DNA from: CALFUK01 sp964450495
GTDB taxonomy: Bacteria; Bacteroidota; Bacteroidia; Chitinophagales; Saprospiraceae
Reading direction: 5' to 3'
Assembly (NCBI GenBank): GCA_964450495.1
Contig: CAYVFU010000006.1
Coordinates: forward strand, 1-64,000
DNA length: 64,000 nt
Part shown: piece after piece, positions 55,838 through 64,000 of the stretch
How the letters are laid out: each line of letters starts with the position of its first letter
Numbering within the stretch: position 1 is the first letter of the stretch
The notes under the pieces: model-generated
Seen by the model: the letters and a program-made list of their open reading frames with translations, nothing else
Database searches by the model: none
Told to the model about the DNA's origin: nothing
Position numbers and translations under genes: made by a program

Positions 55838-55931
55838 GGTGAAGAGCAGCGCCGAACCGCTCAACCTCCTACCCTTGCTGTGTTTCCACCCTGGGGGAGT
55901 TCAGAAGGAGCTGGCCGCACAGTCCTCACCC
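55838..55931 (-). ncRNA. ffs: Signal recognition particle RNA (small bacterial type)
   Basis: About 94 bases on the minus strand. The apical loop reads CCAGGGTGGAAACACAGCAAGG: a GGAA tetraloop flanked by the asymmetric CAGG...AGCA bulge that binds Ffh, as in 4.5S RNA. The 5' end GGTGAGGA pairs over all eight positions with the 3' end TCTTCACC, and a T run follows immediately (55831-55837 on the minus strand). A TAGTTTTG box just upstream (55936-55943) predicts the same 5' end. GC content is much above that of the surroundings. Boundaries are good to a few bases. Confidence 0.88.
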
Positions 55932-55935
55932 GCTG

Positions 55936-55943
55936 CAAAACTA
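55936..55943 (-). promoter_or_regulatory. -7 box of the SRP RNA gene
   Basis: On the minus strand TAGTTTTG matches TAnnTTTG. A start five or so bases downstream coincides with the first base of the predicted RNA helix at about 55931. Confidence 0.55.
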
Positions 55944-56049
55944 AGTAAAATAAACGAATGAGGCTTGGTGTCTATCATTAGAATTTAAGAATTATTATAT
56001 TTATAGAGTGTAGAATTTAAGACAACCATAATCAGGAAGCTTTACAATC

Positions 56050-58005
56050 ATGAAATCCATCGTAATTCTGTTGTTATTATTTTGTAATCAGGTTCTTCAT
56101 TCCCAGTACACAAAACAGAAATATGGTCAGATTGGCCCTGATGAAATTCGGATGGAAACTTATCTTCAAGATACTACAGCTAAAGCAGTTGTCTTATTTG
56201 ATACTGGGGATTCTAAGTTTGTTGAAACGAATAAAGGTTTCATCATTCGACACACACGACACAAGAGAATTAAAATCTTTGATCAAGAAGCTTCAGATTT
56301 AGGAAACATAATCATTCCTTATTATGTAGAAGGGAATAAGCGAGAGAAAGTTACCGATATAAAGGCAACCACTTATAATTTTATAGATGGAATAATGCTA
56401 GAATCATCCATTACTAAAAGTGATGTTTTCGAGGAAACAAAACCACATAATTGGCGTGTTAAAAAATTTGCCTTCCCTAATGTGACGGCAGGTTCAATTT
56501 TAGAATATAGCTATGTCTATGATACACCTTTTTTGGTCAATTTGCCTGATTGGTATTTTCAAAGTTCTATTCCTACACTAGTAAGCCAGTATGAAGTTAG
56601 CCTTACACCTGTTTATGAATATGTTTCTTTGTTACTGGGAGATTCGAGTTTTGATTATACAAATTCTGTTTTGTCAAATCAATTGAGAAGATCTGCAAAT
56701 GGGTTTGAATATAAAGATATGATTCACACTTATGTGAAAGAACACATACCAGCATTCAAAGATGAAGGATATGTTTATTCTGCAAATGATAACATCATTC
56801 AACTCGATTTTCAATTAAGTACAATACATTTCCCACAAGGTGGTAGTAAGGAGTTTCTATCTACATGGCCTAAACTAACAGAGGCACTCTTTAAAAATGA
56901 TCATTTTGGAAAATTTATAAAAAATGCAAAAAAAATAGCAAGTCGACTTTTGAAAAATGAGCTTAATTTAACTAGTGACCCTGTTGAAAAAAGTCAAATG
57001 ATTATCAATTATGTAAAATCTAATTTTGGATACAACGGAAGGAAAACAAAATATGCAAATCAATCCGCAAAGGATTTTTATGCGAATAAATCTGGAAACA
57101 GTGCAGAACTAAATTTATTCTTATTAGCGTTATTATTGGAAGCTGGCATTCCCTCAAAACCAATTATTCTAAGTACGCGAGAACATGGCAAAATACCGAA
57201 TGACTATCCCTTTGATCATTTCACGAATTATGTAATTGTAGGTGTCGACCTTGATAAACCATTTTTAACTGATGCCACAGCAAGACAACTTACGTATAAA
57301 AGACTGCCTATCTATTGTATAAATGATTCAGGTTTAATTCTGAATGGCGAGGATAAGACTCAATGGGTAGTACTAGAAAACAAGATTCCATCTATAGATC
57401 AAAGCATTATTGACATTGAAGTAAAACCAGATGAATTGAGTTGCGATTTTACAGTCAAACTAAATTCTACTGAATATGAAGCATTCAAACAAAGACTAAC
57501 ATTTAAAGATAATACGAAGACTATTTTAGACCACTTTGAGAAAATATATGATGAAGTCGATGAAGTAATAACATTAAATTATGAGACTATCGAGAAACCA
57601 TACAGCATTACATTAAAGGGTAGGACAGCAATAGAACAATTGGGAAATAAATACTTATTGAATCCATTACTATTTCTTCCCATTTCTTACAATGAAATGA
57701 CAGCAAACAAACGCACTCATCCAGTTGAATTCGAATACCTCATTAATAAACTATTTAAATCTTCTGTAAACATACCTACAGGTTATGCATTCAAAGGCAA
57801 TGCGCCAGATCCTATTTCCATTGATAATGATCTAGTCACTATTACTTTAAGCTACACATTGAATTCTGAAAAGGAATTGATTGTTTTGGGTAACTATATG
57901 TTTAAACAAAACACCTATTCCGTTAAGGATTACACTAAAATAAAATCTTATATAGATCTGATCGTCAAAGAATTTAATAAAGCTGTCATTATTGAAAAGA
58001 GCTAA
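56050..58005 (+). CDS. DUF3857 / transglutaminase-like secreted protein
   Basis: A 651-residue protein with a signal peptide ('MKSIVILLLLFCNQVLHSQ'). DUF3857 covers about residues 40-200 ('GFIIRHTRHKRIKIF', 'NWRVKKFAFPNVTAGSILEYSY'), and a transglutaminase-like domain about 280-400. In the usual active-site position the sequence is 'GNSAELNLFLLALLLEAGIP', without the catalytic Cys, so peptidase activity is doubtful; the 'FDHFTNYVIVGVDLD' His region remains. A DUF3858-like tail follows. These proteins are common in Bacteroidota, of unknown function. Transcribed alone. Confidence 0.82.
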   Translation: MKSIVILLLLFCNQVLHSQYTKQKYGQIGPDEIRMETYLQDTTAKAVVLFDTGDSKFVETNKGFIIRHTRHKRIKIFDQEASDLGNIIIPYYVEGNKREKVTDIKATTYNFIDGIMLESSITKSDVFEETKPHNWRVKKFAFPNVTAGSILEYSYVYDTPFLVNLPDWYFQSSIPTLVSQYEVSLTPVYEYVSLLLGDSSFDYTNSVLSNQLRRSANGFEYKDMIHTYVKEHIPAFKDEGYVYSANDNIIQLDFQLSTIHFPQGGSKEFLSTWPKLTEALFKNDHFGKFIKNAKKIASRLLKNELNLTSDPVEKSQMIINYVKSNFGYNGRKTKYANQSAKDFYANKSGNSAELNLFLLALLLEAGIPSKPIILSTREHGKIPNDYPFDHFTNYVIVGVDLDKPFLTDATARQLTYKRLPIYCINDSGLILNGEDKTQWVVLENKIPSIDQSIIDIEVKPDELSCDFTVKLNSTEYEAFKQRLTFKDNTKTILDHFEKIYDEVDEVITLNYETIEKPYSITLKGRTAIEQLGNKYLLNPLLFLPISYNEMTANKRTHPVEFEYLINKLFKSSVNIPTGYAFKGNAPDPISIDNDLVTITLSYTLNSEKELIVLGNYMFKQNTYSVKDYTKIKSYIDLIVKEFNKAVIIEKS

Positions 58006-58698
58006 TCATTTAGCCATCATTTCCTTCCACAATAATTGTTTTGGAAAAGGAGCTTCAATGATGGTATGTGTTTTCTTTACTGGATGAATGAATGACAAGC
58101 GGCAGCAATGTAAATACAATTTACTATCCTTAGAACCATCTGATTTTCCATATTTTTGATCTCCTACAATGGAGTGGCCTATTGCTGCAAATTGAACACG
58201 AATTTGATGTGGTCTACCTGTATGCAGATTCACATGCACAATGGTATGGCTATCCAGATATCTGTTGACCTCATAAGAGAGTGTGGCAAGTTTTGCCTTA
58301 GGTGTGGATCGATTCACTACTGCTACCCTATTTTTCCCATTATCTTTCAATAAGTAGTTGTTTAACTCGGCCTGGTGCTCCGACAATATACCATGTACAA
58401 TAGTCATGTATTCCTTCTTTATGTCTCTTTTGCGAATGAGTTCAGTCATTCGGGATAAGCCTTTGGAAGTCCTAGCTAGAATCAGTGCACCACTTGCAGG
58501 TCTGTCCAATCGACTCACAGGATGCAAAAACACTTTTCCTGGTTTGTCGTATTTTATTTTTATGTATTTCTTGAATTCATCTACAATTGGTACATCTCCA
58601 GTCTTGTCACCTTGGGTTAGTATACCATGGGGTTTATTGACAACCAATAGGTGGTTATCTTCAAAAAGCACCAATTTTGCTAAACGATCAAAGTCCAT
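58006..58698 (-). CDS. RluA-family rRNA pseudouridine synthase
   Basis: A 230-residue synthase without an S4 domain. 'PVSRLDRPASGALILARTS' contains the catalytic Asp in the 'RLD' motif, and 'LVVNKPHGILTQ' and 'TGRPHQIRVQFAAIGHSIVGDQKYG' are the other family blocks. It isomerises uridine to pseudouridine in rRNA or tRNA; the target (RluA, RluC or TruC-like) is not decided by sequence. Its stop codon abuts that of the DUF3857 gene. Transcribed alone. Confidence 0.88.
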   Translation of the reverse strand: MDFDRLAKLVLFEDNHLLVVNKPHGILTQGDKTGDVPIVDEFKKYIKIKYDKPGKVFLHPVSRLDRPASGALILARTSKGLSRMTELIRKRDIKKEYMTIVHGILSEHQAELNNYLLKDNGKNRVAVVNRSTPKAKLATLSYEVNRYLDSHTIVHVNLHTGRPHQIRVQFAAIGHSIVGDQKYGKSDGSKDSKLYLHCCRLSFIHPVKKTHTIIEAPFPKQLLWKEMMAK

Positions 58699-58778
58699 CT
58701 ACAGGGCATTTTGTCATATGTAAAAATAAATATGTGAATATTAACATAATACATATTACGTTTTTTAGTAATATGATA

Positions 58779-58786
58779 TATATTTG
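58779..58786 (+). promoter_or_regulatory. -7 box of a short putative transcript
   Basis: TATATTTG matches TAnnTTTG; transcription would begin near 58792 and reach the terminator at 58824-58851. No clear -33 TTG precedes it, only a T-rich stretch. Confidence 0.35.
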
Positions 58787-58823
58787 CCATTGTAAGTTTT
58801 GGTTATTAATTGTAAAATTCGAT

Positions 58824-58851
58824 ATGCCCAGAAATGTCTGGGCATTTTTTT
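58824..58851 (+). terminator. Strong intrinsic terminator, no gene upstream
   Basis: ATGCCCAGA (58824-58832) pairs perfectly with TCTGGGCAT (58837-58845) around a four-base loop and is followed by a run of seven T. On the plus strand nothing annotated lies upstream, since the neighbouring gene reads away on the other strand. Confidence 0.8.
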
Positions 58852-59008
58852 ATGCTCAAAAGTACTGTTCTTCGATCTCTCCCATATCCTTTCAATTCAA
58901 CTTTCTTCTTCCAATTTCTGAAGCGCTAATTAGTGTTAATAAAAACTTTACGACATATGGCTAGTAATCTATATAAATGAATAATTTAGCCTTGCAATTT
59001 ATGAGAGT

Positions 59009-61654
59009 GTGAAACCAACCAAAAAAGCCACCAAAAAGTCCGGAAAAGTAACGCCATTAATGCAGCAGTACTTTCAAGTAAAAGCTAAGCATCCGGATGC
59101 TATTCTATTGTTTCGTGTTGGTGATTTTTATGAAACATTTGGAGAAGATGCTGAAAAAGCCGCAGGTATACTTGGCATCGTTCTAACCAGTCGTAATAAT
59201 GGAGGTTCTGACATACCACTAGCCGGTTTCCCTTATCATTCGAAAGATGTGTATCTGCCAAAATTAGTGAAGGCTGGCTACAGGGTAGCAATTTGTGAAC
59301 AATTAGAAAAGCCATCGAAAGAAAAGAAAATTGTAAAACGAGGTGTAACGGATATTGTGACACCTGGTCTAACATTGGACGATTCGCTACTAGACCAATC
59401 TTCAAATAATTTCTTGGCTTCTATACATTTTGGTAAAAATGATATAATTGGAATCGCATTTTTAGACATTTCTACAGGGGAGTTTATTGTTTCTGAAGGG
59501 AAGATTGCTAAAATTGAAAAACTGATCCAAAGCTTCCACCCGACGGAGATTATATTCTCTAAACAATACAGAGATCGGTTCGAAACGATTTTTGGACAAT
59601 CTTACTACTCGTATCATTTACCTGAATGGGTATATACCGAAGACCATACTTTAGAGTTATTACTCAATCAATTTGCAGTAAATAATCTAAAAGGATTTGG
59701 AATAGAGTCTATGGCTGCTGCTCAGGTAGCTGCAGGTGCTTGTTTGCACTATGTCAATACAACCGAGAAGACTCAAGTCGAGCACATCAAGAAAATTGTC
59801 AGAATAGAAAATGATCAATATGTATGGTTGGATAGGTTTACCATTCGCAATCTCGAACTGGTCAGAAGTAATCACGAATCTGGTGTGGCTCTTATCGATA
59901 TCCTTGATCAGACTGTTTCTCCAATGGGCGCTAGACGGATGAAACATTGGATTGTGCTGCCCCTTAAAGATACTCATCAGATAAAAAGACGCCAAGCTGT
60001 TGTTACCCATTTTATGGAACACATAGATGATGAGCAGACGGTGACAGACCATTTAAAGAAAATAGGTGATCTTGAGCGATTGATTTCAAAATTGGCGCTG
60101 GAGAGAATCCAGCCTCGAGAAGTCAGACAATTGCATAAGGCTCTTGAAGCAACGGAACCAATACATGACTTACTTTTAAACTCCAAAAATGATGTACTAA
60201 AGGAGTTGTCAGATCAATTGTCTTTATGCAAGGAGATGAAGCAACGGATAGATACCACCATTATGGAAGAGCCACCGGCGCTTCTGATTAAAGGGTCTGT
60301 CATCGCAGATGGTGTCAATGAAGAGTTGGATGGTTACCGACACATCATTAAAAATAGTAAAGAACTACTTGTTGATATCCAGACGGAAGAGGCAACCAAA
60401 ACAGGTATCGCTAATTTAAAAATCGGCTTTAACAATGTCTTTGGATATTACTTGGAGGTCACAAATAAATATAAAAATCAAGGATTAATTCCGGACAACT
60501 GGGTCAGAAAGCAAACCTTGACTAATGCAGAAAGATACATCACAGACGAACTCAAACTACTAGAAACTAAAATCTTAAATGCACAAGAGTCCGTTCAAGA
60601 ATTAGAACTGACTATTTATGAGTCACTCATTAAAGATTTAAAAGAATACATCACGCCTTTGCAGACTAATGGTCGAGTGTTGTCCATTATAGATTGTTTG
60701 CGGTCATTTTCTCAAACAGCGAGAGAAAAAAGATATTGCAGACCAGAGGTTAACGAGTCATTAGTTATTGAGATTAAAGATGGCAGACATCCTGTCATAG
60801 AGACTCAGTTAAGTGTAGATGAAGAGTACATTCCTAATGACATTTTGTTAGACAATGAAGATCAGCAAGTCATTATGATTACTGGTCCTAACATGTCTGG
60901 TAAATCAGCGATATTGAGACAAACGGCTTTGATTACTTTGATGGCGCAAATGGGATCTTTTGTGCCAGCACGCGAGGCTTCTATTGGTTATGTAGATAAG
61001 TTGTTTACAAGAGTCGGAGCTTCCGATAATATCTCTAGTGGTGAGTCTACGTTTATGGTAGAAATGAACGAAACTGCTAGTATCATTAATAATGTCTCTC
61101 CTAGGAGTTTGATTTTATTGGATGAAATTGGTCGTGGCACAAGTACCTATGATGGTATATCTATTGCTTGGTCATTAGCCGAATTTTTACACAATCATCC
61201 ACATGCACATCCGAAGACTTTGTTTGCAACACATTATCACGAGCTGAATGAATTGGCAGAGAGCTACCATAGAATCCGTAACTACCATGTGTCTACAAAA
61301 GAACTTAAAAACAAAGTGCTGTTTTTGAGAAAGCTGGTGCCAGGAGGCAGCCATCACAGCTTTGGAATACATGTTGCCAAAATGGCTGGTATGCCTCAAA
61401 GTATAATACGGAGAGCAAATGAAATTCTCAAACAACTAGAAACTAAATCCATAGAACAAGATAAGGACAGTCCTACCAAGATTACGACTCCAGAAGAGCA
61501 ATCTGTTGACGCACTACAAATGAGCATATTTGAAGTGTCTGACCCCGTGATTGGTAAAATCAAAGAAGAACTGCTGAATGTCGATGTCAATGCTATGACG
61601 CCTATAGAGTGTATGATGAAGCTCAATGAGTTGATTAAGCTGCTTGAAGAATAA
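59009..61654 (+). CDS. mutS: DNA mismatch repair protein MutS
   Basis: An 881-residue MutS1. The mismatch-recognition motif 'GDFYETFGEDA' (Phe-x-Glu near residue 38) is present. The ATPase domain has Walker A 'GPNMSGKSA' (residue 626 onward), Walker B-type 'LILLDEIGRGTSTYDG', and 'FATHYHEL'. It recognises mispaired bases and recruits MutL. The start is GTG at 59009, because the next ATG (17 codons in) lies close to 'YFQVKAKHPDAILLFRVG' and would remove the N-terminal extension. Length is typical. It is transcribed alone. Confidence 0.95.
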   Translation: MKPTKKATKKSGKVTPLMQQYFQVKAKHPDAILLFRVGDFYETFGEDAEKAAGILGIVLTSRNNGGSDIPLAGFPYHSKDVYLPKLVKAGYRVAICEQLEKPSKEKKIVKRGVTDIVTPGLTLDDSLLDQSSNNFLASIHFGKNDIIGIAFLDISTGEFIVSEGKIAKIEKLIQSFHPTEIIFSKQYRDRFETIFGQSYYSYHLPEWVYTEDHTLELLLNQFAVNNLKGFGIESMAAAQVAAGACLHYVNTTEKTQVEHIKKIVRIENDQYVWLDRFTIRNLELVRSNHESGVALIDILDQTVSPMGARRMKHWIVLPLKDTHQIKRRQAVVTHFMEHIDDEQTVTDHLKKIGDLERLISKLALERIQPREVRQLHKALEATEPIHDLLLNSKNDVLKELSDQLSLCKEMKQRIDTTIMEEPPALLIKGSVIADGVNEELDGYRHIIKNSKELLVDIQTEEATKTGIANLKIGFNNVFGYYLEVTNKYKNQGLIPDNWVRKQTLTNAERYITDELKLLETKILNAQESVQELELTIYESLIKDLKEYITPLQTNGRVLSIIDCLRSFSQTAREKRYCRPEVNESLVIEIKDGRHPVIETQLSVDEEYIPNDILLDNEDQQVIMITGPNMSGKSAILRQTALITLMAQMGSFVPAREASIGYVDKLFTRVGASDNISSGESTFMVEMNETASIINNVSPRSLILLDEIGRGTSTYDGISIAWSLAEFLHNHPHAHPKTLFATHYHELNELAESYHRIRNYHVSTKELKNKVLFLRKLVPGGSHHSFGIHVAKMAGMPQSIIRRANEILKQLETKSIEQDKDSPTKITTPEEQSVDALQMSIFEVSDPVIGKIKEELLNVDVNAMTPIECMMKLNELIKLLEE

Positions 61655-61793
61655 GCATTTTGAATGCTGAATATTTAATAGTTTGGAAAGTCGCAAAAAA
61701 AACTCCGACTGGTAAAAGCTTAAGTAAAATCTAACCATTAGAAATAGGTTGTTGTAAATAAAAATGTGGATGTATACTAGGCTAATTAATAAT

Positions 61794-63389
61794 TTAGGGT
61801 TTAAGGTTTAGAGAATCTTTTCTCAATATAGTTCCTTGGCGACTGTCATAAAAAGTGCCATTTTCTAATACAGTTTTACCATTGATGATGACGTAATGAA
61901 TACCTTCAGGATATTGATGAGGTTTTTCAAATGTCGCTTTGTCAATTATTGTCTTTCTGTCGAAAATCACCAAATCTGCTTTTGCACCTACTTTTAAAAT
62001 TCCACGATCTTTTAAACCCATTCTTTGTGCAGGTAAGTAAGTCATTTTACGGATAGCTTCTTCCATAGAAAAGAGGCTCTTGTCTCTGGCATAATGGCCT
62101 AACACACGAGGAAATGTCCCATAAACTCTTGGATGAGGGAATCCTTTCTCGAATGCGGTTATACGTCCATCTGAGGCAATCATTGTCATCGGATGACTCA
62201 TAATTCGTTCTACATCTTCCTCAGACATTGCATGATAGATTGCAGAGGCTCCTCGATGCAATTGTGCTTGAATCACTAATTCAGCCCCATTTTCTGCAGT
62301 AGGTTCCATACCTTCCGCAATTGCCCAATCAAACAGTGTTTTCCCTTCTAACTCTGGCTTCCAATTGAACTTTGCCAATTGTATGCGTTTGAGGTCTCCA
62401 CCTCCTCTGTCATTAATAATGTTGTAGATAATTCCAGCTTTGATACTATCTCTTAGTATAGAATCCTGGCATCTCTCTGCAAATTTATCATAACGTCCAC
62501 CTTCCATTGACCAAGGCGGGATCAAGACAGAAATGCTTGTATAACTAGCGGTATACGGATACTGATCTACCATAACATCAAGTCCTCTTTCTCTGGCTTG
62601 TGCTACCATTGAAAGTGTCTCTTTACTTTTACCCCACATTGGTTGCCCAATGGCCTTGTGATGAGTAAGAATCACAGGTATGGATGCTTGCTCTGCAATT
62701 TGTATCGCTTCGGCAACACCCTCTATTAAACCAAGTCCTTCTTCTCTGAGATGAGAGGTGTAAATGCCTCCATATTTAGAAGCAACTTTAGACAACTCAA
62801 TGATCTCGTCAATTTTTGAAAATGCCCCAGGCAAATACTTCAAGCCAGTCGATATGCCATATGCACCTTCTGACATGGCATCTGCTACCAACTGTTTCAT
62901 CTGACTTAATTCTTCTGATGATGGTTCTCTTGCTTCCATACCAAGTATTTGAGATCTTACAGCATTGTGGCCTATAAGGTAACCAACATTGATACCGATA
63001 CCAATGTTATCTAGACTGTCTAGATACTTTCCGATTCTTAGAGGAGAAGAGCCATCTGGGCCTCCTAGTGCTGTGGTTACTCCCATTCTGATGGCACTTT
63101 CTGCAGATGGTATAATTGGAAGAGGTTCTAAGTGCGTATGTAAGTCAATAAAGCCAGGACATACTGTTAAACCATTCGCATCAATATTTCTTTTCGCAAT
63201 TACATTCTTTGCTTCCTCGATAAAAACAATCATATCGCCATTGATGCCTATGTCGGACTTGATTGCCGAAGAACCCGTACCGTCAATAATAGTTGCATTT
63301 CTGATGAGAACATCAACATATTTTTTTTTACTGCATGACACGAAGAAGGTTGCGATGAGTATAATGTATAATGTAAGTTTGGAGCGCAT
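61794..63389 (-). CDS. N-acyl-D-amino-acid deacylase-like amidohydrolase
   Basis: A 531-residue lipoprotein ('ILIATFFVSC') amidohydrolase. Residues about 25-75 form the beta-sandwich ('DVLIRNATIIDGTG') and the metal motif 'PGFIDLHTHLEP'. 'GISTGLKYLPGAFSKIDEI', 'TSHLREEGLGLIEGVAEAIQIA' and 'MIASDGRITAFEKGFPHPR' match the D-aminoacylase/dihydroorotase-like group; 'ILTHHKAIG' gives more metal ligands. It releases D-amino acids from N-acyl forms, perhaps from peptidoglycan or peptides, in the periplasm. Transcribed alone. Confidence 0.88.
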   Translation of the reverse strand: MRSKLTLYIILIATFFVSCSKKKYVDVLIRNATIIDGTGSSAIKSDIGINGDMIVFIEEAKNVIAKRNIDANGLTVCPGFIDLHTHLEPLPIIPSAESAIRMGVTTALGGPDGSSPLRIGKYLDSLDNIGIGINVGYLIGHNAVRSQILGMEAREPSSEELSQMKQLVADAMSEGAYGISTGLKYLPGAFSKIDEIIELSKVASKYGGIYTSHLREEGLGLIEGVAEAIQIAEQASIPVILTHHKAIGQPMWGKSKETLSMVAQARERGLDVMVDQYPYTASYTSISVLIPPWSMEGGRYDKFAERCQDSILRDSIKAGIIYNIINDRGGGDLKRIQLAKFNWKPELEGKTLFDWAIAEGMEPTAENGAELVIQAQLHRGASAIYHAMSEEDVERIMSHPMTMIASDGRITAFEKGFPHPRVYGTFPRVLGHYARDKSLFSMEEAIRKMTYLPAQRMGLKDRGILKVGAKADLVIFDRKTIIDKATFEKPHQYPEGIHYVIINGKTVLENGTFYDSRQGTILRKDSLNLKP

Positions 63390-63598
63390 TACGTTATTTT
63401 TTGAAGTTATAAAAAACCTCCAAAGACAATTTTTCGTATGAAATCTTTCAAAATAGCTTTAAATATGATGGTAAAGATATTTAGTGGATACTCATTTTTC
63501 ATCAAAATGTTAATGTTCACATTTCCTTTGTGTTTTTAAAAGCTTAATTCCTATTTTGAATTACCGTACTTATTATTATCACTTGTAAATGCATACTT

Positions 63599-64000
63599 AT
63601 GAGAAATCTGACAAGAGCAGTCATTTCAATTCTTTTATTTTTTCCTTTTTTAATTTTTTCACAAGACATCCACAATAATTCGCAGAATCCCTTTTCAATT
63701 AATGAGGATGGAGCTTCACCGGATCAAAGTGCTATTTTAGATGTGCAATCTTCTAGCAAAGGACTACTTATACCAAGAATGCCTTTTTGTGACATTGAAG
63801 CGATCAATGATCCTGCACAAGGTTTAATGGTTTTTGATACCGAATACAATTGTTTGAGGATTTACATCCAAAATTCTTGGAATTGTCTTTATGAAAGCAA
63901 AGGACCTCTTGAACCGAAGATTAATTTGACAGGCTGGTCGAATGATCCCGTCGATGAAGGCTTTGATACTGATATTGCTCTTGATAGCGAAGAGAATGTT
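63599..64000 (+). CDS. Secreted protein, partial (N-terminal 134 residues)
   Basis: The frame opens at ATG 63599 and runs to the window end with no stop. It begins with a Sec signal peptide ('MRNLTRAVISILLFFPFLIFSQ') and continues 'SAILDVQSSSKGLLIPRM', a motif very common at the start of secreted, often repeat-rich or tail-fibre-like, Bacteroidota proteins. The following sequence ('GLMVFDTEYNCLRIYIQNSW') fits that family. Its full size and domains lie outside the window. Confidence 0.75.
   Translation, partial: MRNLTRAVISILLFFPFLIFSQDIHNNSQNPFSINEDGASPDQSAILDVQSSSKGLLIPRMPFCDIEAINDPAQGLMVFDTEYNCLRIYIQNSWNCLYESKGPLEPKINLTGWSNDPVDEGFDTDIALDSEENV

Larger units (their letters stand above)
58699..59008. 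other. Intergenic region with small-RNA-like unit
   Basis: About 310 bases between the divergent pseudouridine synthase and mutS. It holds a -7 box and a strong plus-strand terminator 65 bases apart, listed separately; the rest shows no coding sign. Confidence 0.45.

Noticed and set aside
55743..55961. 72-residue plus-strand ORF
   Set aside because: It runs antisense over the SRP RNA; its composition reflects the RNA's GC-rich helix, not a protein.
1..64000. tRNA, rRNA, CRISPR, insertion sequence or prophage
   Set aside because: Intergenic regions were read on both strands and no cloverleaf, repeat-spacer array, transposase or integrase was recognised; short tRNAs could still be missed by eye.

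Overview
The window is an AT-rich chromosomal segment of a member of the Bacteroidota, most likely of the Saprospiria (Lewinella/Haliscomenobacter-like) branch. Supporting signs are a PorP/SprF-family protein and type IX secretion style C-termini, a second C-terminal type resembling the '3-coathanger stack' domain common in Saprospiraceae, DUF11 surface repeats, Bacteroidetes-type -7 boxes (TAnnTTTG), no evident Shine-Dalgarno sequences and many short lipoproteins. No tRNA, rRNA, CRISPR, IS element or prophage was seen; the signal recognition particle RNA is the one clear RNA gene.

The most notable region is about 12.27-20.47 kb. It holds a complete aerobic carbon monoxide dehydrogenase cluster: coxM, coxS, coxL, coxG, coxD, a 59-residue small gene, coxE and a coxF/XdhC-like gene. 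CoxL carries the form I signature AYRCSFR, with the Cys that binds copper in the Mo-Cu centre, so this is probably a genuine CO dehydrogenase and not a generic xanthine dehydrogenase relative. Distinctive additions are a Cys-containing four-helix membrane protein overlapping coxM, the 59-residue gene, a YHS domain fused to the XdhC-like protein, and an intrinsic-terminator hairpin between coxL and coxG. Together they suggest CO oxidation as a supplementary energy source in a heterotroph.

Layout: 0-2 kb has a His-rich lipoprotein, a small regulator and a decayed MFS transporter. 1.8-8 kb has an aldolase/SDR fusion with an alpha/beta hydrolase, an acyl-CoA ligase and a spinster-type MFS. 8-12 kb has a TPR histidine kinase and a dockerin-like secreted protein. 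12-20.5 kb is the cox cluster. 20.7-30 kb has secreted and surface proteins (DUF11 repeats, beta-helix, dockerin-like) together with a short RecQ and a glycosyltransferase. 30-34 kb has metabolic enzymes (CutC-like, SDR, sulfurtransferase, guanine deaminase) and an NlpC/P60-like protein. 34-38.8 kb has PorP, a thioredoxin and two glycosyltransferases. 38.8-44 kb has a LolD-like ATPase, a DUF389 protein, a cryptochrome-DASH and a SCO1/cytochrome c operon. 44-46 kb has a second TPR kinase. 46.7-64 kb is mainly housekeeping: CNNM/CorC, DinB, hemE, dapB, LuxE-like, hemF, crotonase, transaldolase, SRP RNA, DUF3857, RluA-type synthase, MutS, D-aminoacylase and a partial secreted protein cut by the window edge.

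All calls rest on reading motifs and translations by eye. No database search was run.
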